The translations under genes and the position numbers were made by a program. This document shows positions 9,192 through 18,786 of a stretch of 64,000 bases of DNA, piece by piece (positions within the stretch are counted from its first letter, which is position 1; the number at the start of each line of letters is the position of its first letter). A model generated the notes under the pieces. That model had not been told where the DNA came from and made no database searches. It saw only the letters and a program-made list of their open reading frames with translations. This stretch comes from Opacimonas sp014872805 (GTDB lineage: Bacteria; Pseudomonadota; Gammaproteobacteria; Enterobacterales; Alteromonadaceae): assembly GCA_014872805.1 (NCBI GenBank), contig WKFN01000015.1, positions 62,001 to 126,000 on the forward strand. Reading direction: 5' to 3'.

Positions 9192-10047
9192 ACATAATCA
9201 CCATAGAAATAATAAGAACACGGTTGAATTTGTCAAAATGCACGGATGTGGTAATGACTTTATGGTCATCGATAGCGTCACACAAAATGTGTATTTGTCA
9301 CCGGAAAAAATCAAACAGCTTGCCGACCGTAATTTTGGTATTGGCTTTGATCAGCTGTTGTTGGTTGAACCGCCTTATGATCCGGAACAAGATTTTCACT
9401 ATCGCATATTTAATGCTGATGGCAGTGAAGTCGAGCAATGCGGCAATGGCGCGCGTTGTTTTGCTCGATTTGTAAAAGCCAAGGGACTGATCAACAAAAA
9501 CCGGATTGCGGTGAGTACTAAATCCGGCAATATTGTCTTGTATCTCGAGCGCGATGGGCAGGTCACAGTCAATATGGGCATGCCTAATTTCAAGCCTGAA
9601 GCCATACCGTTGCAGGCGCAAAAACAAGAAAAAACCTACATTGTTCGTGATAATGAGCAAACCTTCTTTGTCGGTGCGGTCTCAATGGGGAATCCGCATT
9701 GCGTGATCATGGTCGATGACGTGGATGAATATGATGTGCTTGGTGTAGGCGAGCGTTTGGAGTCGCATGAGCGTTTTCCTGCTCGTGTCAATGTTGGTTT
9801 TATGCAGGTTATTTCTCGCAAGCACATCAAACTGCGAGTATTTGAGCGGGGGGTAGGCGAGACCTTAGCTTGTGGTACAGGCGCATGTGCCGCGATGGTC
9901 GTGGGACATGTGCAAGACAAACTCGATCGTGAGGTCAAAGTTAGCTTGCCAGGAGGAGATCTACTCATCAAATGGCCTAAAGCCGATCAGCCAGTCAAAA
10001 TGACCGGACCCGCGGAAATCGTTTTCGAAGGAAGCTTACAACTATGA
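9184..10047 (+). CDS. dapF: Diaminopimelate epimerase
   Basis: Isomerises LL-DAP to meso-DAP by a two-cysteine mechanism. Both catalytic cysteines are visible, in NGARCFARF and in ACGTGACAA; the N-terminal signature is MHGCGNDFMVID. The start is uncertain. The first ATG (9238) lies inside the first conserved strand (EFVKMHG) and has no ribosome-binding site. The TTG at 9184, within the end of lysA, has GGAAAG about 6 bp upstream and keeps the whole strand but adds some 18 residues rich in N, H and K. I chose TTG 9184 as most consistent. The stop overlaps the DUF484 start in an ATGA. Confidence 0.9.
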   Translation: MNKHNHHRNNKNTVEFVKMHGCGNDFMVIDSVTQNVYLSPEKIKQLADRNFGIGFDQLLLVEPPYDPEQDFHYRIFNADGSEVEQCGNGARCFARFVKAKGLINKNRIAVSTKSGNIVLYLERDGQVTVNMGMPNFKPEAIPLQAQKQEKTYIVRDNEQTFFVGAVSMGNPHCVIMVDDVDEYDVLGVGERLESHERFPARVNVGFMQVISRKHIKLRVFERGVGETLACGTGACAAMVVGHVQDKLDREVKVSLPGGDLLIKWPKADQPVKMTGPAEIVFEGSLQL

Positions 10048-10685
10048 GTCAACACGTATTGACGCCTGAACAAGTAGCGGAGTATTTGATTGATAATCCG
10101 AGTTTTTTTGTCGAAAATCCAGAAGTATTGCCGGAACTAAAATTACCAAACTTGCACTCAGGCACTGTGTCATTGGTGGAATTACAAACTGACCAACTAC
10201 GACAACAGTTACATCAACAACGACAAGAGTTAGCACAATTAATCAGTCATGCTGACCACAATGAGCAGTTATTTCAGATTTTTGCGAGTCTGATGCAGTC
10301 TTTATACGTTTGTGAGAGTATAAATGAGGTGCAAGAGGCACTGTCAGCATCGTTTAGTGGTGAATTGGCATTTACGAATTTTGCTTTACAAGTATTTGTG
10401 ACACAGCCTGATTTGGCTGATTTTCAACATCATAAGCTGATTGAAAAGCGCTTCAAAAAAAGCGATTTCTTTTTTGGCCGACTCGCTAAAGACGAAGTAA
10501 GACAAATTTTTAATGATAAACAAGTTGGTTCTTGTGCTCTGATTTTATTAGGAACAAAAGAAAAGCTTGGCTTGCTCGCGCTTGGATCAAAGGATCCATC
10601 GCACTTTCATCCAGATATGGATACATTGTTTTTGTTGCCCTTAAAACAGTTACTTGAGCAGGTTCTACTCAAAGTCAGAACATAA
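10044..10685 (+). CDS. DUF484 family protein
   Basis: A 213-residue cytoplasmic protein of the DUF484 (YigA-like) family, with an N-terminal helix (VAEYLIDNPSFFVENPEVL), a Q-rich coiled-coil (residues about 48-65) and a GAF-like C-terminal half. Function is not established. It starts within the dapF stop (ATGA), so translation is coupled. In most relatives xerC follows directly; here the next gene is yigB, 11 bp downstream. Confidence 0.88.
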   Translation: MSQHVLTPEQVAEYLIDNPSFFVENPEVLPELKLPNLHSGTVSLVELQTDQLRQQLHQQRQELAQLISHADHNEQLFQIFASLMQSLYVCESINEVQEALSASFSGELAFTNFALQVFVTQPDLADFQHHKLIEKRFKKSDFFFGRLAKDEVRQIFNDKQVGSCALILLGTKEKLGLLALGSKDPSHFHPDMDTLFLLPLKQLLEQVLLKVRT

Positions 10686-10696
10686 GATGTGAATTT

Positions 10697-11413
10697 ATGA
10701 GATGCTTTAGACCATTTGCAACACCCAAAGCCATGACGTTCGACTTGGACGACACGTTCTATGACAATTGGCCGATTATTATGCGGGCTGAGCAAAGTCT
10801 AATGCAATTTATTGCTTCATCATATCCTTTGGCTAAACACATCAGTTCAATGCATTGGTTTAGCTTCAAGGCGGAAGCACAAAAACAGCACCCAGAGCTC
10901 AAACACGACATGGGTAAGCTACGTTTAGCTTCTTTGCGCTTGGGGTTAGCAAGTGCAGGCTATCAGGGCGAAGAGTTAAATACAGCCGTGCAGGCTTGTT
11001 TTGAACAGTTTTACACTGTACGCAGTGATTTTACGATAGATGACTCTGTACATGCCGTATTAGAGAGCTTGGCTCAACGTATCCCATTGGTTGCCATCAC
11101 GAATGGCAACGTCGACTGTGAAGCAATTGGCATTAGTCAGTATTTTTCACATATTTATCATGCAAATACAGAATATCGCTCCAAACCTCATCCCGATATG
11201 TTTGATGCAGCAATAGATATTTTAGACCTTCCAGCTAAGCACATTCTTCACGTTGGGGACAATGCATACAACGATGTTTTGGGCGCCCACAAAGCTGGCA
11301 TGGCAACAGCCTGGTACGCTGCAAACCGCTCTATGTATTTGCGTAAAGAACCTTTTCGAGCTCTGCCATGTGTGCAACTCGACAATCTAAACGAACTACT
11401 GCAATTGGTATAA
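10697..11413 (+). CDS. yigB: HAD phosphatase YigB (riboflavin-pathway phosphatase)
   Basis: Haloacid dehalogenase superfamily phosphatase; E. coli YigB dephosphorylates the pyrimidine intermediate of riboflavin synthesis. Motif I is FDLDDTFYDN, motif II ITNGN, and motifs III/IV are in KPHPDMF and HVGDNAYNDVLGA. The N-terminus MRCFRPFATPKA aligns with the YigB family start, supporting the ATG at 10697. 238 residues. It is followed 3 bp later by uvrD, the order seen in many gammaproteobacteria minus xerC. Confidence 0.92.
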   Translation: MRCFRPFATPKAMTFDLDDTFYDNWPIIMRAEQSLMQFIASSYPLAKHISSMHWFSFKAEAQKQHPELKHDMGKLRLASLRLGLASAGYQGEELNTAVQACFEQFYTVRSDFTIDDSVHAVLESLAQRIPLVAITNGNVDCEAIGISQYFSHIYHANTEYRSKPHPDMFDAAIDILDLPAKHILHVGDNAYNDVLGAHKAGMATAWYAANRSMYLRKEPFRALPCVQLDNLNELLQLV

Positions 11414-11416
11414 ACG

Positions 11417-13582
11417 ATGGATGTTTCTGAACTCTTAGATGGCCTTAATGATCATCAGCGTGAGGCGGTTGCGGCGCCTGAGCAAAATCAACTGGTATTA
11501 GCAGGCGCGGGTTCGGGTAAAACTCGAGTGTTGGTGCATCGTATCGCCTGGTTAATGAATGTCGTGGGTGTTTCTCCATTGTCCGTCTTGGCCGTTACGT
11601 TTACCAATAAAGCGGCTCGTGAAATGCGAGGTCGCATCGAAGCGTTGCAAGGTCAGCCATTACCCAATATGTGGATGGGCACATTTCACGGTATTGCCCA
11701 CCGCTTGTTGCGCAAGCATGCCAGTGAAGCAAGATTACCCGATGGCTTTACGGTGTTGGATTCAGACGATCAGTTGCGTTTGGTTAAACGCACCATCAAA
11801 GCGTTAAACCTCGACGAAAAGCTGTGGCCAGCCAAAGCGGCGCAGTGGTTCATCAATGGTAATAAAGACGAGGGTCTGCGCGCTAAGGATGTCGAAACTT
11901 TTGGCGATCCCAATCAACAAACTCTCAAGAATATCTATCAAGCTTATCAAGATACGTGCGAGCGTTCTGGCTTGGTCGACTTCGGTGAGTTGTTATTACG
12001 GGCGTTTGAATTATTGCGCGATAACCACACTTTACTAGAGCATTATCAGCGTCGTTTTCAAGCGATTTTGGTGGACGAATTTCAAGACACTAACAATATT
12101 CAATACGCATGGTTACGCCTACTCAAATCCGACCAAAATCACACGATGATTGTCGGTGATGACGATCAGTCTATCTATGGCTGGCGCGGTGCCAATGTGA
12201 ATAACATTAATAAGTTCTTGGAGCATTATCAGGCCACGACGATTCGGCTTGAGCAAAATTACCGTTCTACAGCCACTATCCTCAATGCAGCAAACGCAGT
12301 GATCGCTAACAACCAAGGGCGCTTGGGCAAAAACCTCTGGACCGAAGATGGAAAGGGTGAAAAAATCAGCTTGTATGCTGGCTTTAATGAGCTGGATGAA
12401 GCGCGGTTTATCGTATCTAAGATCAAAGAGTGGTTTGATCATGGCAATGCGCTATCTGACTGTGCGATTTTGTACCGCAACAATGCTCAATCACGTGTTT
12501 TGGAAGAAGCATTATTGCACGAGCGGTTGGCTTATCGGATCTATGGCGGGTTGCGCTTCTTTGAACGGCAAGAGGTCAAAGATGCATTGAGTTATCTGCG
12601 CTTAGTCAATAACACAGCCGATGACGCGGCGTTTGAACGCATCGTCAATACACCTGCGCGTGGCTTAGGTGATAAGTCAATCAGTGTGATCCGTGATTAT
12701 GCTCGCACAAATGAAGTCAGCATGTGGGATGCAAGTAAGCATTTACTTCAACAAAAGGGCATGAGTCCACGTGCAGCGAATTCCCTCAATACATTTATCG
12801 AGACAGTCGAAAACATCGCTGCGCATATCGAGCCCTTACCATTGGAACAAAAAGCCGATCACGCGATGAAAGCCTCCGGCTTATTTGCCATGTATCAAGC
12901 CGAAAAAGGTGAAAAAGCCCAAGCACGTGTCGAAAACTTAGAAGAGCTTGTGACGGCATGTAAAACGTTTGAGCCGCCAATGGAAGCCGAAGATATGACT
13001 GAGCTGTCGGCATTTTTGGCGCATGCCTCATTGGAAGCGGGTGACAATCAAGCCGAAAAAGACCAAGACGCAGTACAGTTAATGACAATCCATACCGCGA
13101 AAGGATTGGAATTTGGGCTGGTGTTTTTGGCAGGGGTCGAAGAAGGCATGTTCCCTTCCAATATGTCCAATGATGAACCGGGGCGACTCGAGGAAGAGCG
13201 TCGCCTGTGTTACGTCGGCATTACCCGAGCGATGCAAAAACTCTATATTACTCATGCGGAAAGTCGTCGCTTATACGGGCAAGATAAGTTCCATACTGCT
13301 TCTCGTTTTATTCGTGAGATCCCAAGTGAGTTTTTAGAAGAAATTCGGTTGCGCCAAAACGTCTCGACCCCGGTGTATAACCGCTTTAACAATAACGCCA
13401 GTCATGAAGCGTTTGCTGAAACCGGCTTTAGTCTTGGCATGCGTGTGAGTCATGCTAAGTTCGGTGATGGTACTGTGCTGAACTACGAAGGGTCTGGTGA
13501 AACGGCTCGAGTACAGGTCAACTTTGATGATTTTGGTACGAAGTGGTTAGTGTTGGGCTTTGCTAAATTGACGCCATTATAG
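11417..13582 (+). CDS. uvrD: DNA helicase II UvrD
   Basis: SF1A 3'-5' helicase of nucleotide excision and mismatch repair. 721 residues, full length. Walker A AGAGSGKT at residues 29-36; motif Ia AVTFTNKAAREM; motif II VDEFQDTN; motif III GDDDQSIYGWRGA; motif IV EQNYRST; motif V MTIHTAKGLEF; motif VI YVGITRA. The C-terminal Tudor-like segment (GMRVSHAKFGDGTV...) is intact. Terminal gene of the lptM-lysA-dapF-DUF484-yigB-uvrD operon. No clear terminator hairpin follows. Confidence 0.98.
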   Translation: MDVSELLDGLNDHQREAVAAPEQNQLVLAGAGSGKTRVLVHRIAWLMNVVGVSPLSVLAVTFTNKAAREMRGRIEALQGQPLPNMWMGTFHGIAHRLLRKHASEARLPDGFTVLDSDDQLRLVKRTIKALNLDEKLWPAKAAQWFINGNKDEGLRAKDVETFGDPNQQTLKNIYQAYQDTCERSGLVDFGELLLRAFELLRDNHTLLEHYQRRFQAILVDEFQDTNNIQYAWLRLLKSDQNHTMIVGDDDQSIYGWRGANVNNINKFLEHYQATTIRLEQNYRSTATILNAANAVIANNQGRLGKNLWTEDGKGEKISLYAGFNELDEARFIVSKIKEWFDHGNALSDCAILYRNNAQSRVLEEALLHERLAYRIYGGLRFFERQEVKDALSYLRLVNNTADDAAFERIVNTPARGLGDKSISVIRDYARTNEVSMWDASKHLLQQKGMSPRAANSLNTFIETVENIAAHIEPLPLEQKADHAMKASGLFAMYQAEKGEKAQARVENLEELVTACKTFEPPMEAEDMTELSAFLAHASLEAGDNQAEKDQDAVQLMTIHTAKGLEFGLVFLAGVEEGMFPSNMSNDEPGRLEEERRLCYVGITRAMQKLYITHAESRRLYGQDKFHTASRFIREIPSEFLEEIRLRQNVSTPVYNRFNNNASHEAFAETGFSLGMRVSHAKFGDGTVLNYEGSGETARVQVNFDDFGTKWLVLGFAKLTPL

Positions 13583-13663
13583 TTACTTGATCAGACAATA
13601 GTTGACGAACTGAATCCCCATTACTGAGCTCATTTTCGGATAAAGTAACAAGTTTCCATCAGT

Positions 13664-14611
13664 TCAGTTTTTATGTGATCGGGCGTCCCGCCAAGCATCA
13701 TACGCGAACACACCTAGCGCAGACCAGACCAAAGCAAATGTCACAATTCGGTCAAGGGTAAACGGCTCTTGATATAGGAAAACCGCCAAAACGAACATCA
13801 AAGACGGACCGATATATTGAAAGAAACCAAGAGTAGAATAGCGAATCCGTCGTGCCGCGGCGGTAAAACACAATAGAGGCGCGGTTGTCACCACGCCCGC
13901 TAATATCAGCAAGGCGTTCAGTTCAAATGAATTGACTGCAAAATTACTCGTTGATGAATCAATATTGAGCCAGAACAGCAGGGCAAAAGGCAACATCAAC
14001 AAGGTTTCAATGAATAAACCGGGCAGAGAGTCGACTGCGATTTGCTTGCGGATCAAGCCATAAATACTAAAGGAAGCAGCGAGAGCCAATGCGATGACGG
14101 GGACATCGCCGAACGTAAGAACAAGAATTGCCACACCCACCACAGCCATGCCGACGGCAATCTGCTGTAATCGTCGAAAACGCTCACCTAAGAATACAAA
14201 ACCAAACAACACATTAAATAACGGGTTGATGTAGTAGCCAAGACTCGCCTCAAGCAAATGGTCGTTGTTTACCGCCCAAATAAACAAGCCCCAATTAAAG
14301 CCAAGGATCAGCCCTGACAACACCAGAGTGCCAAGAATTTTTGGAGAGCGACATGCTTGAACAACTTTGTGTAATTGGGTAAATACGACAATCAACACAC
14401 CCAATACCACTGCTGACCATACGACACGGTGCATGAGGATCTCAAGTGCAGGAACTTCGAGTAAGGCCTTAAAATACATTGGGGCAAGCCCCCACATAAA
14501 GTACGCAGCAATCGCGAATAATGCTCCAGACTGAGCGGTAGAGGTAGGTGTAAAATAAGAACGCGAAAGCATAGAGTGACCTGTGTTGAGTGAGGGCGCA
14601 TTGTTGTCCAA
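13664..14611 (-). CDS. rarD: RarD-type EamA transporter
   Basis: Inner-membrane permease of the drug/metabolite transporter superfamily with ten hydrophobic segments. The first, AIAAYFMWGLAPMYFKAL, the Y-x-NPLFNVLFGFVFLGER segment and the end (QYIGPSLMFVLAVFLYQEPF) are typical of RarD. The ATG at 14611 gives 315 residues; an internal ATG at 14572 would remove a short polar leader and is equally possible. Substrate unknown. It is divergent from recQ with an 85-bp spacer. Confidence 0.9.
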   Translation of the reverse strand: MDNNAPSLNTGHSMLSRSYFTPTSTAQSGALFAIAAYFMWGLAPMYFKALLEVPALEILMHRVVWSAVVLGVLIVVFTQLHKVVQACRSPKILGTLVLSGLILGFNWGLFIWAVNNDHLLEASLGYYINPLFNVLFGFVFLGERFRRLQQIAVGMAVVGVAILVLTFGDVPVIALALAASFSIYGLIRKQIAVDSLPGLFIETLLMLPFALLFWLNIDSSTSNFAVNSFELNALLILAGVVTTAPLLCFTAAARRIRYSTLGFFQYIGPSLMFVLAVFLYQEPFTLDRIVTFALVWSALGVFAYDAWRDARSHKN

Positions 14612-14696
14612 ATCTTAGGCATTTGCAAGCAGATTAATGGGCAGATGATCGGCCTTCTGCTACACTACAGACATTCTGTATTTCCTTGGTTTTCAT

Positions 14697-16487
14697 GTGT
14701 TAGACACCACACCACAACTTGTTGATGTGCTCAAGCAACAATTCGGTTACAGTCAATTTCGACCTGGTCAGCAAGGGGTGTTAGATGCCGCGCTCAGTGG
14801 CCGTGATGTTATTGTGTTAATGCCTACGGGTGGCGGTAAATCCATGTGTTACCAGCTTCCGGGTTTTGTACTACAAGGCTTGGTAGTGGTGGTGTCACCT
14901 TTGATTTCGTTGATGCAAGATCAAGTTGCACAATGTCAAGGAGTCGGTCTCAGAGCGGCGCTCGTGAACTCCGCCCAGGCACCTGAAGTCACCGCTCAGG
15001 TCTATCAAGATATGCATCGAGAGGGGCTCGATATTTTGTTTGTTGCACCCGAGCGATTATTGCAACGCGATTTTATCCAGCGCTTACAAGAGTTACAGAT
15101 TGGCTTGATTGCGGTAGATGAAGCGCATTGTGTGTCCCAGTGGGGGCATGATTTTCGTCAAGATTATCGTCGACTAGGGCAACTGCGTCAGGCATTACCA
15201 GACATTCCAATGATGGCTTTGACGGCAACGGCGGATTTGACTACCCGAGCCGACATCGAACAACAGCTCAATCTGCGCAATCCGTATATTCAGCTATCCA
15301 GTTTTGACCGACCTAATATTCGCTATTCGGTCATCAACAAATATAAGCCGCTAGAGCAAATAAAATCGTTCATCCGCTGCCAAGATGGCAGTGGTATTAT
15401 TTATTGTAATAGCCGCAAGCGCGTGGATGAGGTCAGTAGCAAACTCAAAGAGCAAGGCTACAAAGTTGTTCCCTATCATGCCGGAATGGAGAGCTTCGAT
15501 CGAGAGTATTCACAACGATTGTTTCAAAATGACGACGTTGATGTGGTAGTTGCCACGGTGGCGTTTGGCATGGGGATCAACAAATCAAACGTCAGGTATA
15601 TTATTCATTACGATCTACCGCGCAGCATCGAAGGCTATTATCAAGAAACAGGTCGAGCTGGGCGGGATGGATTGCCGGCAGAGGCGGTCTTGTTGTTCAG
15701 TGAAAAAGACGCTGCTCGAATGCAAGATTGGATCACACAATCTGATTCACCAAGGGCAAATGTTGAGTTAGAAAAGTTTTCTGCGATGCATCGTTTTGCT
15801 GAAGCGCAAACCTGTCGCAGGCAGATTTTACTCAATTACTTTTCTGAATTCAGCGCGGACAAATGCGGGAATTGCGATGTATGCTTAGACCCGCCTACTC
15901 ACTTTCCTGCCTTACAAGTTGCGCAAAAAGTCCTTTCATGTGTTTATCGAATGCGGATGCAAGGCACGGCCAATCAAGTGGTGGACGTCTTAAAAGGCCG
16001 TGGTGGACAAAAAGCTGTTGAGCAAGGCTATAATCAACTATCTACCTTTGGCATTGGTAAAGACCGCTCAGATGAATATTGGCACAACATCATCCAGCAA
16101 CTAGTTCATCTTGGGTATTTGCGCGTCGATATTGTTGAATATGGCGCGCTAAAACTAACCGAGCCGAGCAAAGAAGTGTTGCAAGGCAAAATGTCTCTTG
16201 AATTAGCGGTTCCACGCACGAGTGTGGGTAAACCGGTTTTCAATGCGACTCAGAATTACGACAAGGCGTTATTTGCCAAACTTAAAGCATTGCGCAAAAG
16301 TATTGCCGATGAACACGACATTCCACCATACGTGGTTTTTTCCGATGCCTCTTTGGTGGATATGGCCAAACAACTGCCGACAACACAGTTTGACTTTTTA
16401 CAAGTCAATGGCGTGGGACGCGTCAAGTTAGACAAGTATGGCGATGCGTTTTTGGGTGTGATAGAAACGCATCTAACCAAGGACTGA
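14697..16487 (+). CDS. recQ: ATP-dependent DNA helicase RecQ
   Basis: SF2 3'-5' helicase for recombination and fork repair. 596 residues. Walker A MPTGGGKSM (from residue 42), DEAH box in VDEAHCVSQWGHDFR, motif III LTATA, motif VI ETGRAGRDG, the four-cysteine zinc site (CRRQILLNYF...CGNCDVC), winged helix, and a C-terminal HRDC domain (about residues 518-592). The start is GTG at 14697; the overlapping ATG two bases earlier leads to an immediate stop. Confidence 0.97.
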   Translation: MLDTTPQLVDVLKQQFGYSQFRPGQQGVLDAALSGRDVIVLMPTGGGKSMCYQLPGFVLQGLVVVVSPLISLMQDQVAQCQGVGLRAALVNSAQAPEVTAQVYQDMHREGLDILFVAPERLLQRDFIQRLQELQIGLIAVDEAHCVSQWGHDFRQDYRRLGQLRQALPDIPMMALTATADLTTRADIEQQLNLRNPYIQLSSFDRPNIRYSVINKYKPLEQIKSFIRCQDGSGIIYCNSRKRVDEVSSKLKEQGYKVVPYHAGMESFDREYSQRLFQNDDVDVVVATVAFGMGINKSNVRYIIHYDLPRSIEGYYQETGRAGRDGLPAEAVLLFSEKDAARMQDWITQSDSPRANVELEKFSAMHRFAEAQTCRRQILLNYFSEFSADKCGNCDVCLDPPTHFPALQVAQKVLSCVYRMRMQGTANQVVDVLKGRGGQKAVEQGYNQLSTFGIGKDRSDEYWHNIIQQLVHLGYLRVDIVEYGALKLTEPSKEVLQGKMSLELAVPRTSVGKPVFNATQNYDKALFAKLKALRKSIADEHDIPPYVVFSDASLVDMAKQLPTTQFDFLQVNGVGRVKLDKYGDAFLGVIETHLTKD

Positions 16488-16492
16488 CTGAT

Positions 16493-17203
16493 TTAGGCGG
16501 CGTTTTTGGGTCCAAATTGATACTCGCCACCTTTGCCTAGGGCTTTTATATAAGCTGGGCGAGATTGCATTGCGTCAACGTAGCGTTTGACATGAGGCAG
16601 AGTTTGTTCATTGCGTGTTGCACAAATAGCCTCTAATGGAAACAGCATCATGACATCAACGATAGTAAACCGGTCGGCAACAAAAAATGTCTCGCCTGCA
16701 GCGTGCCGTTTGGCAAGGTATGCTTCGACATAGGCAAGATTGGCTTGACCGTTTGGACGGTAATATGCATCCATAATAGCATCAATGACTTTGTCTGCGA
16801 TATTGCGCACTAAAAATGGCTTTTTCTTGGCTTTCGCTTTGCCCATAACCAGTTCCGCAATGAGTGGAGGCATAATCGTACCCTCACAAGCGTGTAACCA
16901 ATATAAATAATCAGCATGGCCTTCTTCATCAGCGCCTATACGCAGATCCGCTTTGCCATAATGTGTGGCAAGGTATTCAACGATGGCGCCGCTTTCAGCA
17001 AGGACGATGGTCGGTTTATCTGCTTGTTCAATCGTGACAACAGGGGAGCGACCCAATGCAAAAATCTTTTTTAGGCTTTGTGGCGCTAACTGCGTTTTTG
17101 GATCTCGCGAATGGGTTGTGATGGAATAATCGAGTTCGAGCTCTTCTAACAACCATAAAATCCGTTGCGAGCGTGAATGATTAAGGTGGTGCAAAGTAAT
17201 CAT
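16493..17203 (-). CDS. Glutathione S-transferase family protein
   Basis: 236 residues with a thioredoxin-fold N-terminal half (MITLHHLNHSRSQRILWLLEELEL, then SPVV and ESGAIVEYL) and an all-helical C-terminal half with FTIVDVMML. The candidate glutathione-activating residue is a serine in HSRSQR. Likely cytoplasmic; the electrophile substrate is unknown. It converges on recQ, with only 5 bp between the stop codons. Confidence 0.9.
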   Translation of the reverse strand: MITLHHLNHSRSQRILWLLEELELDYSITTHSRDPKTQLAPQSLKKIFALGRSPVVTIEQADKPTIVLAESGAIVEYLATHYGKADLRIGADEEGHADYLYWLHACEGTIMPPLIAELVMGKAKAKKKPFLVRNIADKVIDAIMDAYYRPNGQANLAYVEAYLAKRHAAGETFFVADRFTIVDVMMLFPLEAICATRNEQTLPHVKRYVDAMQSRPAYIKALGKGGEYQFGPKNAA

Positions 17204-17279
17204 ATTTTATCCTCAAATAGCCCTGTTACATACGCATGACTTTGGTAAAATGGTTTAGTCTTAACCAAAATAACTCATT

Positions 17280-18719
17280 ATGTCGGCAAATTTTACATAC
17301 ACTTATGCGCAGGAACTGGCAGAAACGGCTCCTGCCATTAAGCCAACCCCATTATACAAGCCTCAGTTACAAGTTGTTAACAAATCTTTTTGGGAGCAAT
17401 TACAACTTCCTGACAGTTGGTTAGAAGGTAATGAATTAGTCACACAAATTTTTGGTGAAGATACCCCATTAAACAAACGCTCAGTCGCACAAAAATACGG
17501 AGGTCATCAATTTGGCCAGTGGAATCCGATGTTAGGTGATGGACGGGGATTGTTGTTGGCTGAAGTCATTGATACCAATGGCAAAAAAGTGGATTTGCAC
17601 CTTAAAGGCGCAGGACCGACACCCTGGTCTCGGCACGCTGATGGTCGCGCAGTGTTGCGCTCTACAATTCGTGAGTATCTAGCGAGTGAATACTTACACG
17701 CTATTGGTATCCCAACTTCAAGAGCCTTGTGTTTGTTCACCACGGATGAGCCGGTGTATCGAGAAAAGCAAGAGCGCGCGGCAATGATGATCCGAACCGC
17801 ACCAAGTCACTTGCGCTTTGGGCATTTTGAGTACTATCACCACACAGATGACCAAACCAATCTCGATGCGCTATTTGACTACGCGTTCAAGTACCATTTT
17901 GTCGAGCAAAGCAAAGCCGATAATCCTCATTTAGCTATGTTCAAAACAATCATTCAATCCACGGCTAAGCTGATTGCACAATGGCAAGTGTATGGCTTTA
18001 ATCACGGGGTAATGAACACGGATAACATGTCAGTGCATGGGATTACGTTTGATTACGGTCCTTATGCTTTTTTTGATGATTTTGAACCGCATTACATTTG
18101 TAATCGTTCAGATCATCAAGGACGTTATCGCTTTTCAGCCCAGCCAGGCATTGGTTTGTGGAACTTAAATGCGTTGGGTCAAGCGTTTCGGCGTTATGCA
18201 GCGATTGATGATCTCAAAGAGGCGTTGCAGACTTATGAACCGATTTTGTTAGATACATATCAACGTTTAATGTGTCAGCGCTTAGCCATGCCCTTCAGTC
18301 AAGAACATAGTGAAGTTGCGACTGAATTTTTGACTTTGTTGCAACAACCCGCTAGAGACTATCATTTGAGTTTTCGAGCGTTAGCTGATGCGTCTGATTG
18401 GCAAGCGATTAAAGCACTGCGTGATGATTATGTGGACATTAAGCGTTTTGATAATTGGGTAACACGTTATCAAGAGATCATCGGCCCGACGCCATTTTTG
18501 GAATTTCAAATCCAGCTACAACAAGTCAATCCAGCTATTGTATTACGTAATCATCATGCGCAAAGCGTCATTACTGCGGCACAAGAGGGTGATTTTTCTT
18601 TGTTTCATAGTTACTTAGACGCGTTGATGAATCCGTTTGAGCCGACCAGTGAACAACGCTATTGGGCAAGTGCGCCCGAAGCGGACAATAAAGGGATTGC
18701 TTTGTCTTGCTCAAGTTGA
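17280..18719 (+). CDS. selO: SelO protein AMPylase (YdiU)
   Basis: Pseudokinase-fold enzyme that transfers AMP to proteins in redox homeostasis. 479 residues, full length. Seen: QKYGGHQFGQWNPMLGDGRG (nucleotide loop region), DLHLKGAGPTPWSRHADGRAVLRS, the SREYL-like IREYLASEYLHAIGIPTSRAL, NHGVMNTDNMSVHGITFDYGP with metal-binding N and D residues, and the C-terminal SCSS, where eukaryotic SelO carries selenocysteine and most bacteria cysteine. The ATG at 17280 starts just before the family N-terminus. Confidence 0.95.
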   Translation: MSANFTYTYAQELAETAPAIKPTPLYKPQLQVVNKSFWEQLQLPDSWLEGNELVTQIFGEDTPLNKRSVAQKYGGHQFGQWNPMLGDGRGLLLAEVIDTNGKKVDLHLKGAGPTPWSRHADGRAVLRSTIREYLASEYLHAIGIPTSRALCLFTTDEPVYREKQERAAMMIRTAPSHLRFGHFEYYHHTDDQTNLDALFDYAFKYHFVEQSKADNPHLAMFKTIIQSTAKLIAQWQVYGFNHGVMNTDNMSVHGITFDYGPYAFFDDFEPHYICNRSDHQGRYRFSAQPGIGLWNLNALGQAFRRYAAIDDLKEALQTYEPILLDTYQRLMCQRLAMPFSQEHSEVATEFLTLLQQPARDYHLSFRALADASDWQAIKALRDDYVDIKRFDNWVTRYQEIIGPTPFLEFQIQLQQVNPAIVLRNHHAQSVITAAQEGDFSLFHSYLDALMNPFEPTSEQRYWASAPEADNKGIALSCSS

Positions 18720-18786
18720 GCTTATACTCGCATGTCTGCGTAAAAGTGGTTATTATACTCGCCCATTGAAACTGAGTACTCAAAAG

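Noticed and set aside
18637..18786. In-frame upstream extension of ribA
   Set aside because: It overlaps the selO coding sequence and has no RibA similarity; ATG 18787 matches the family N-terminus.
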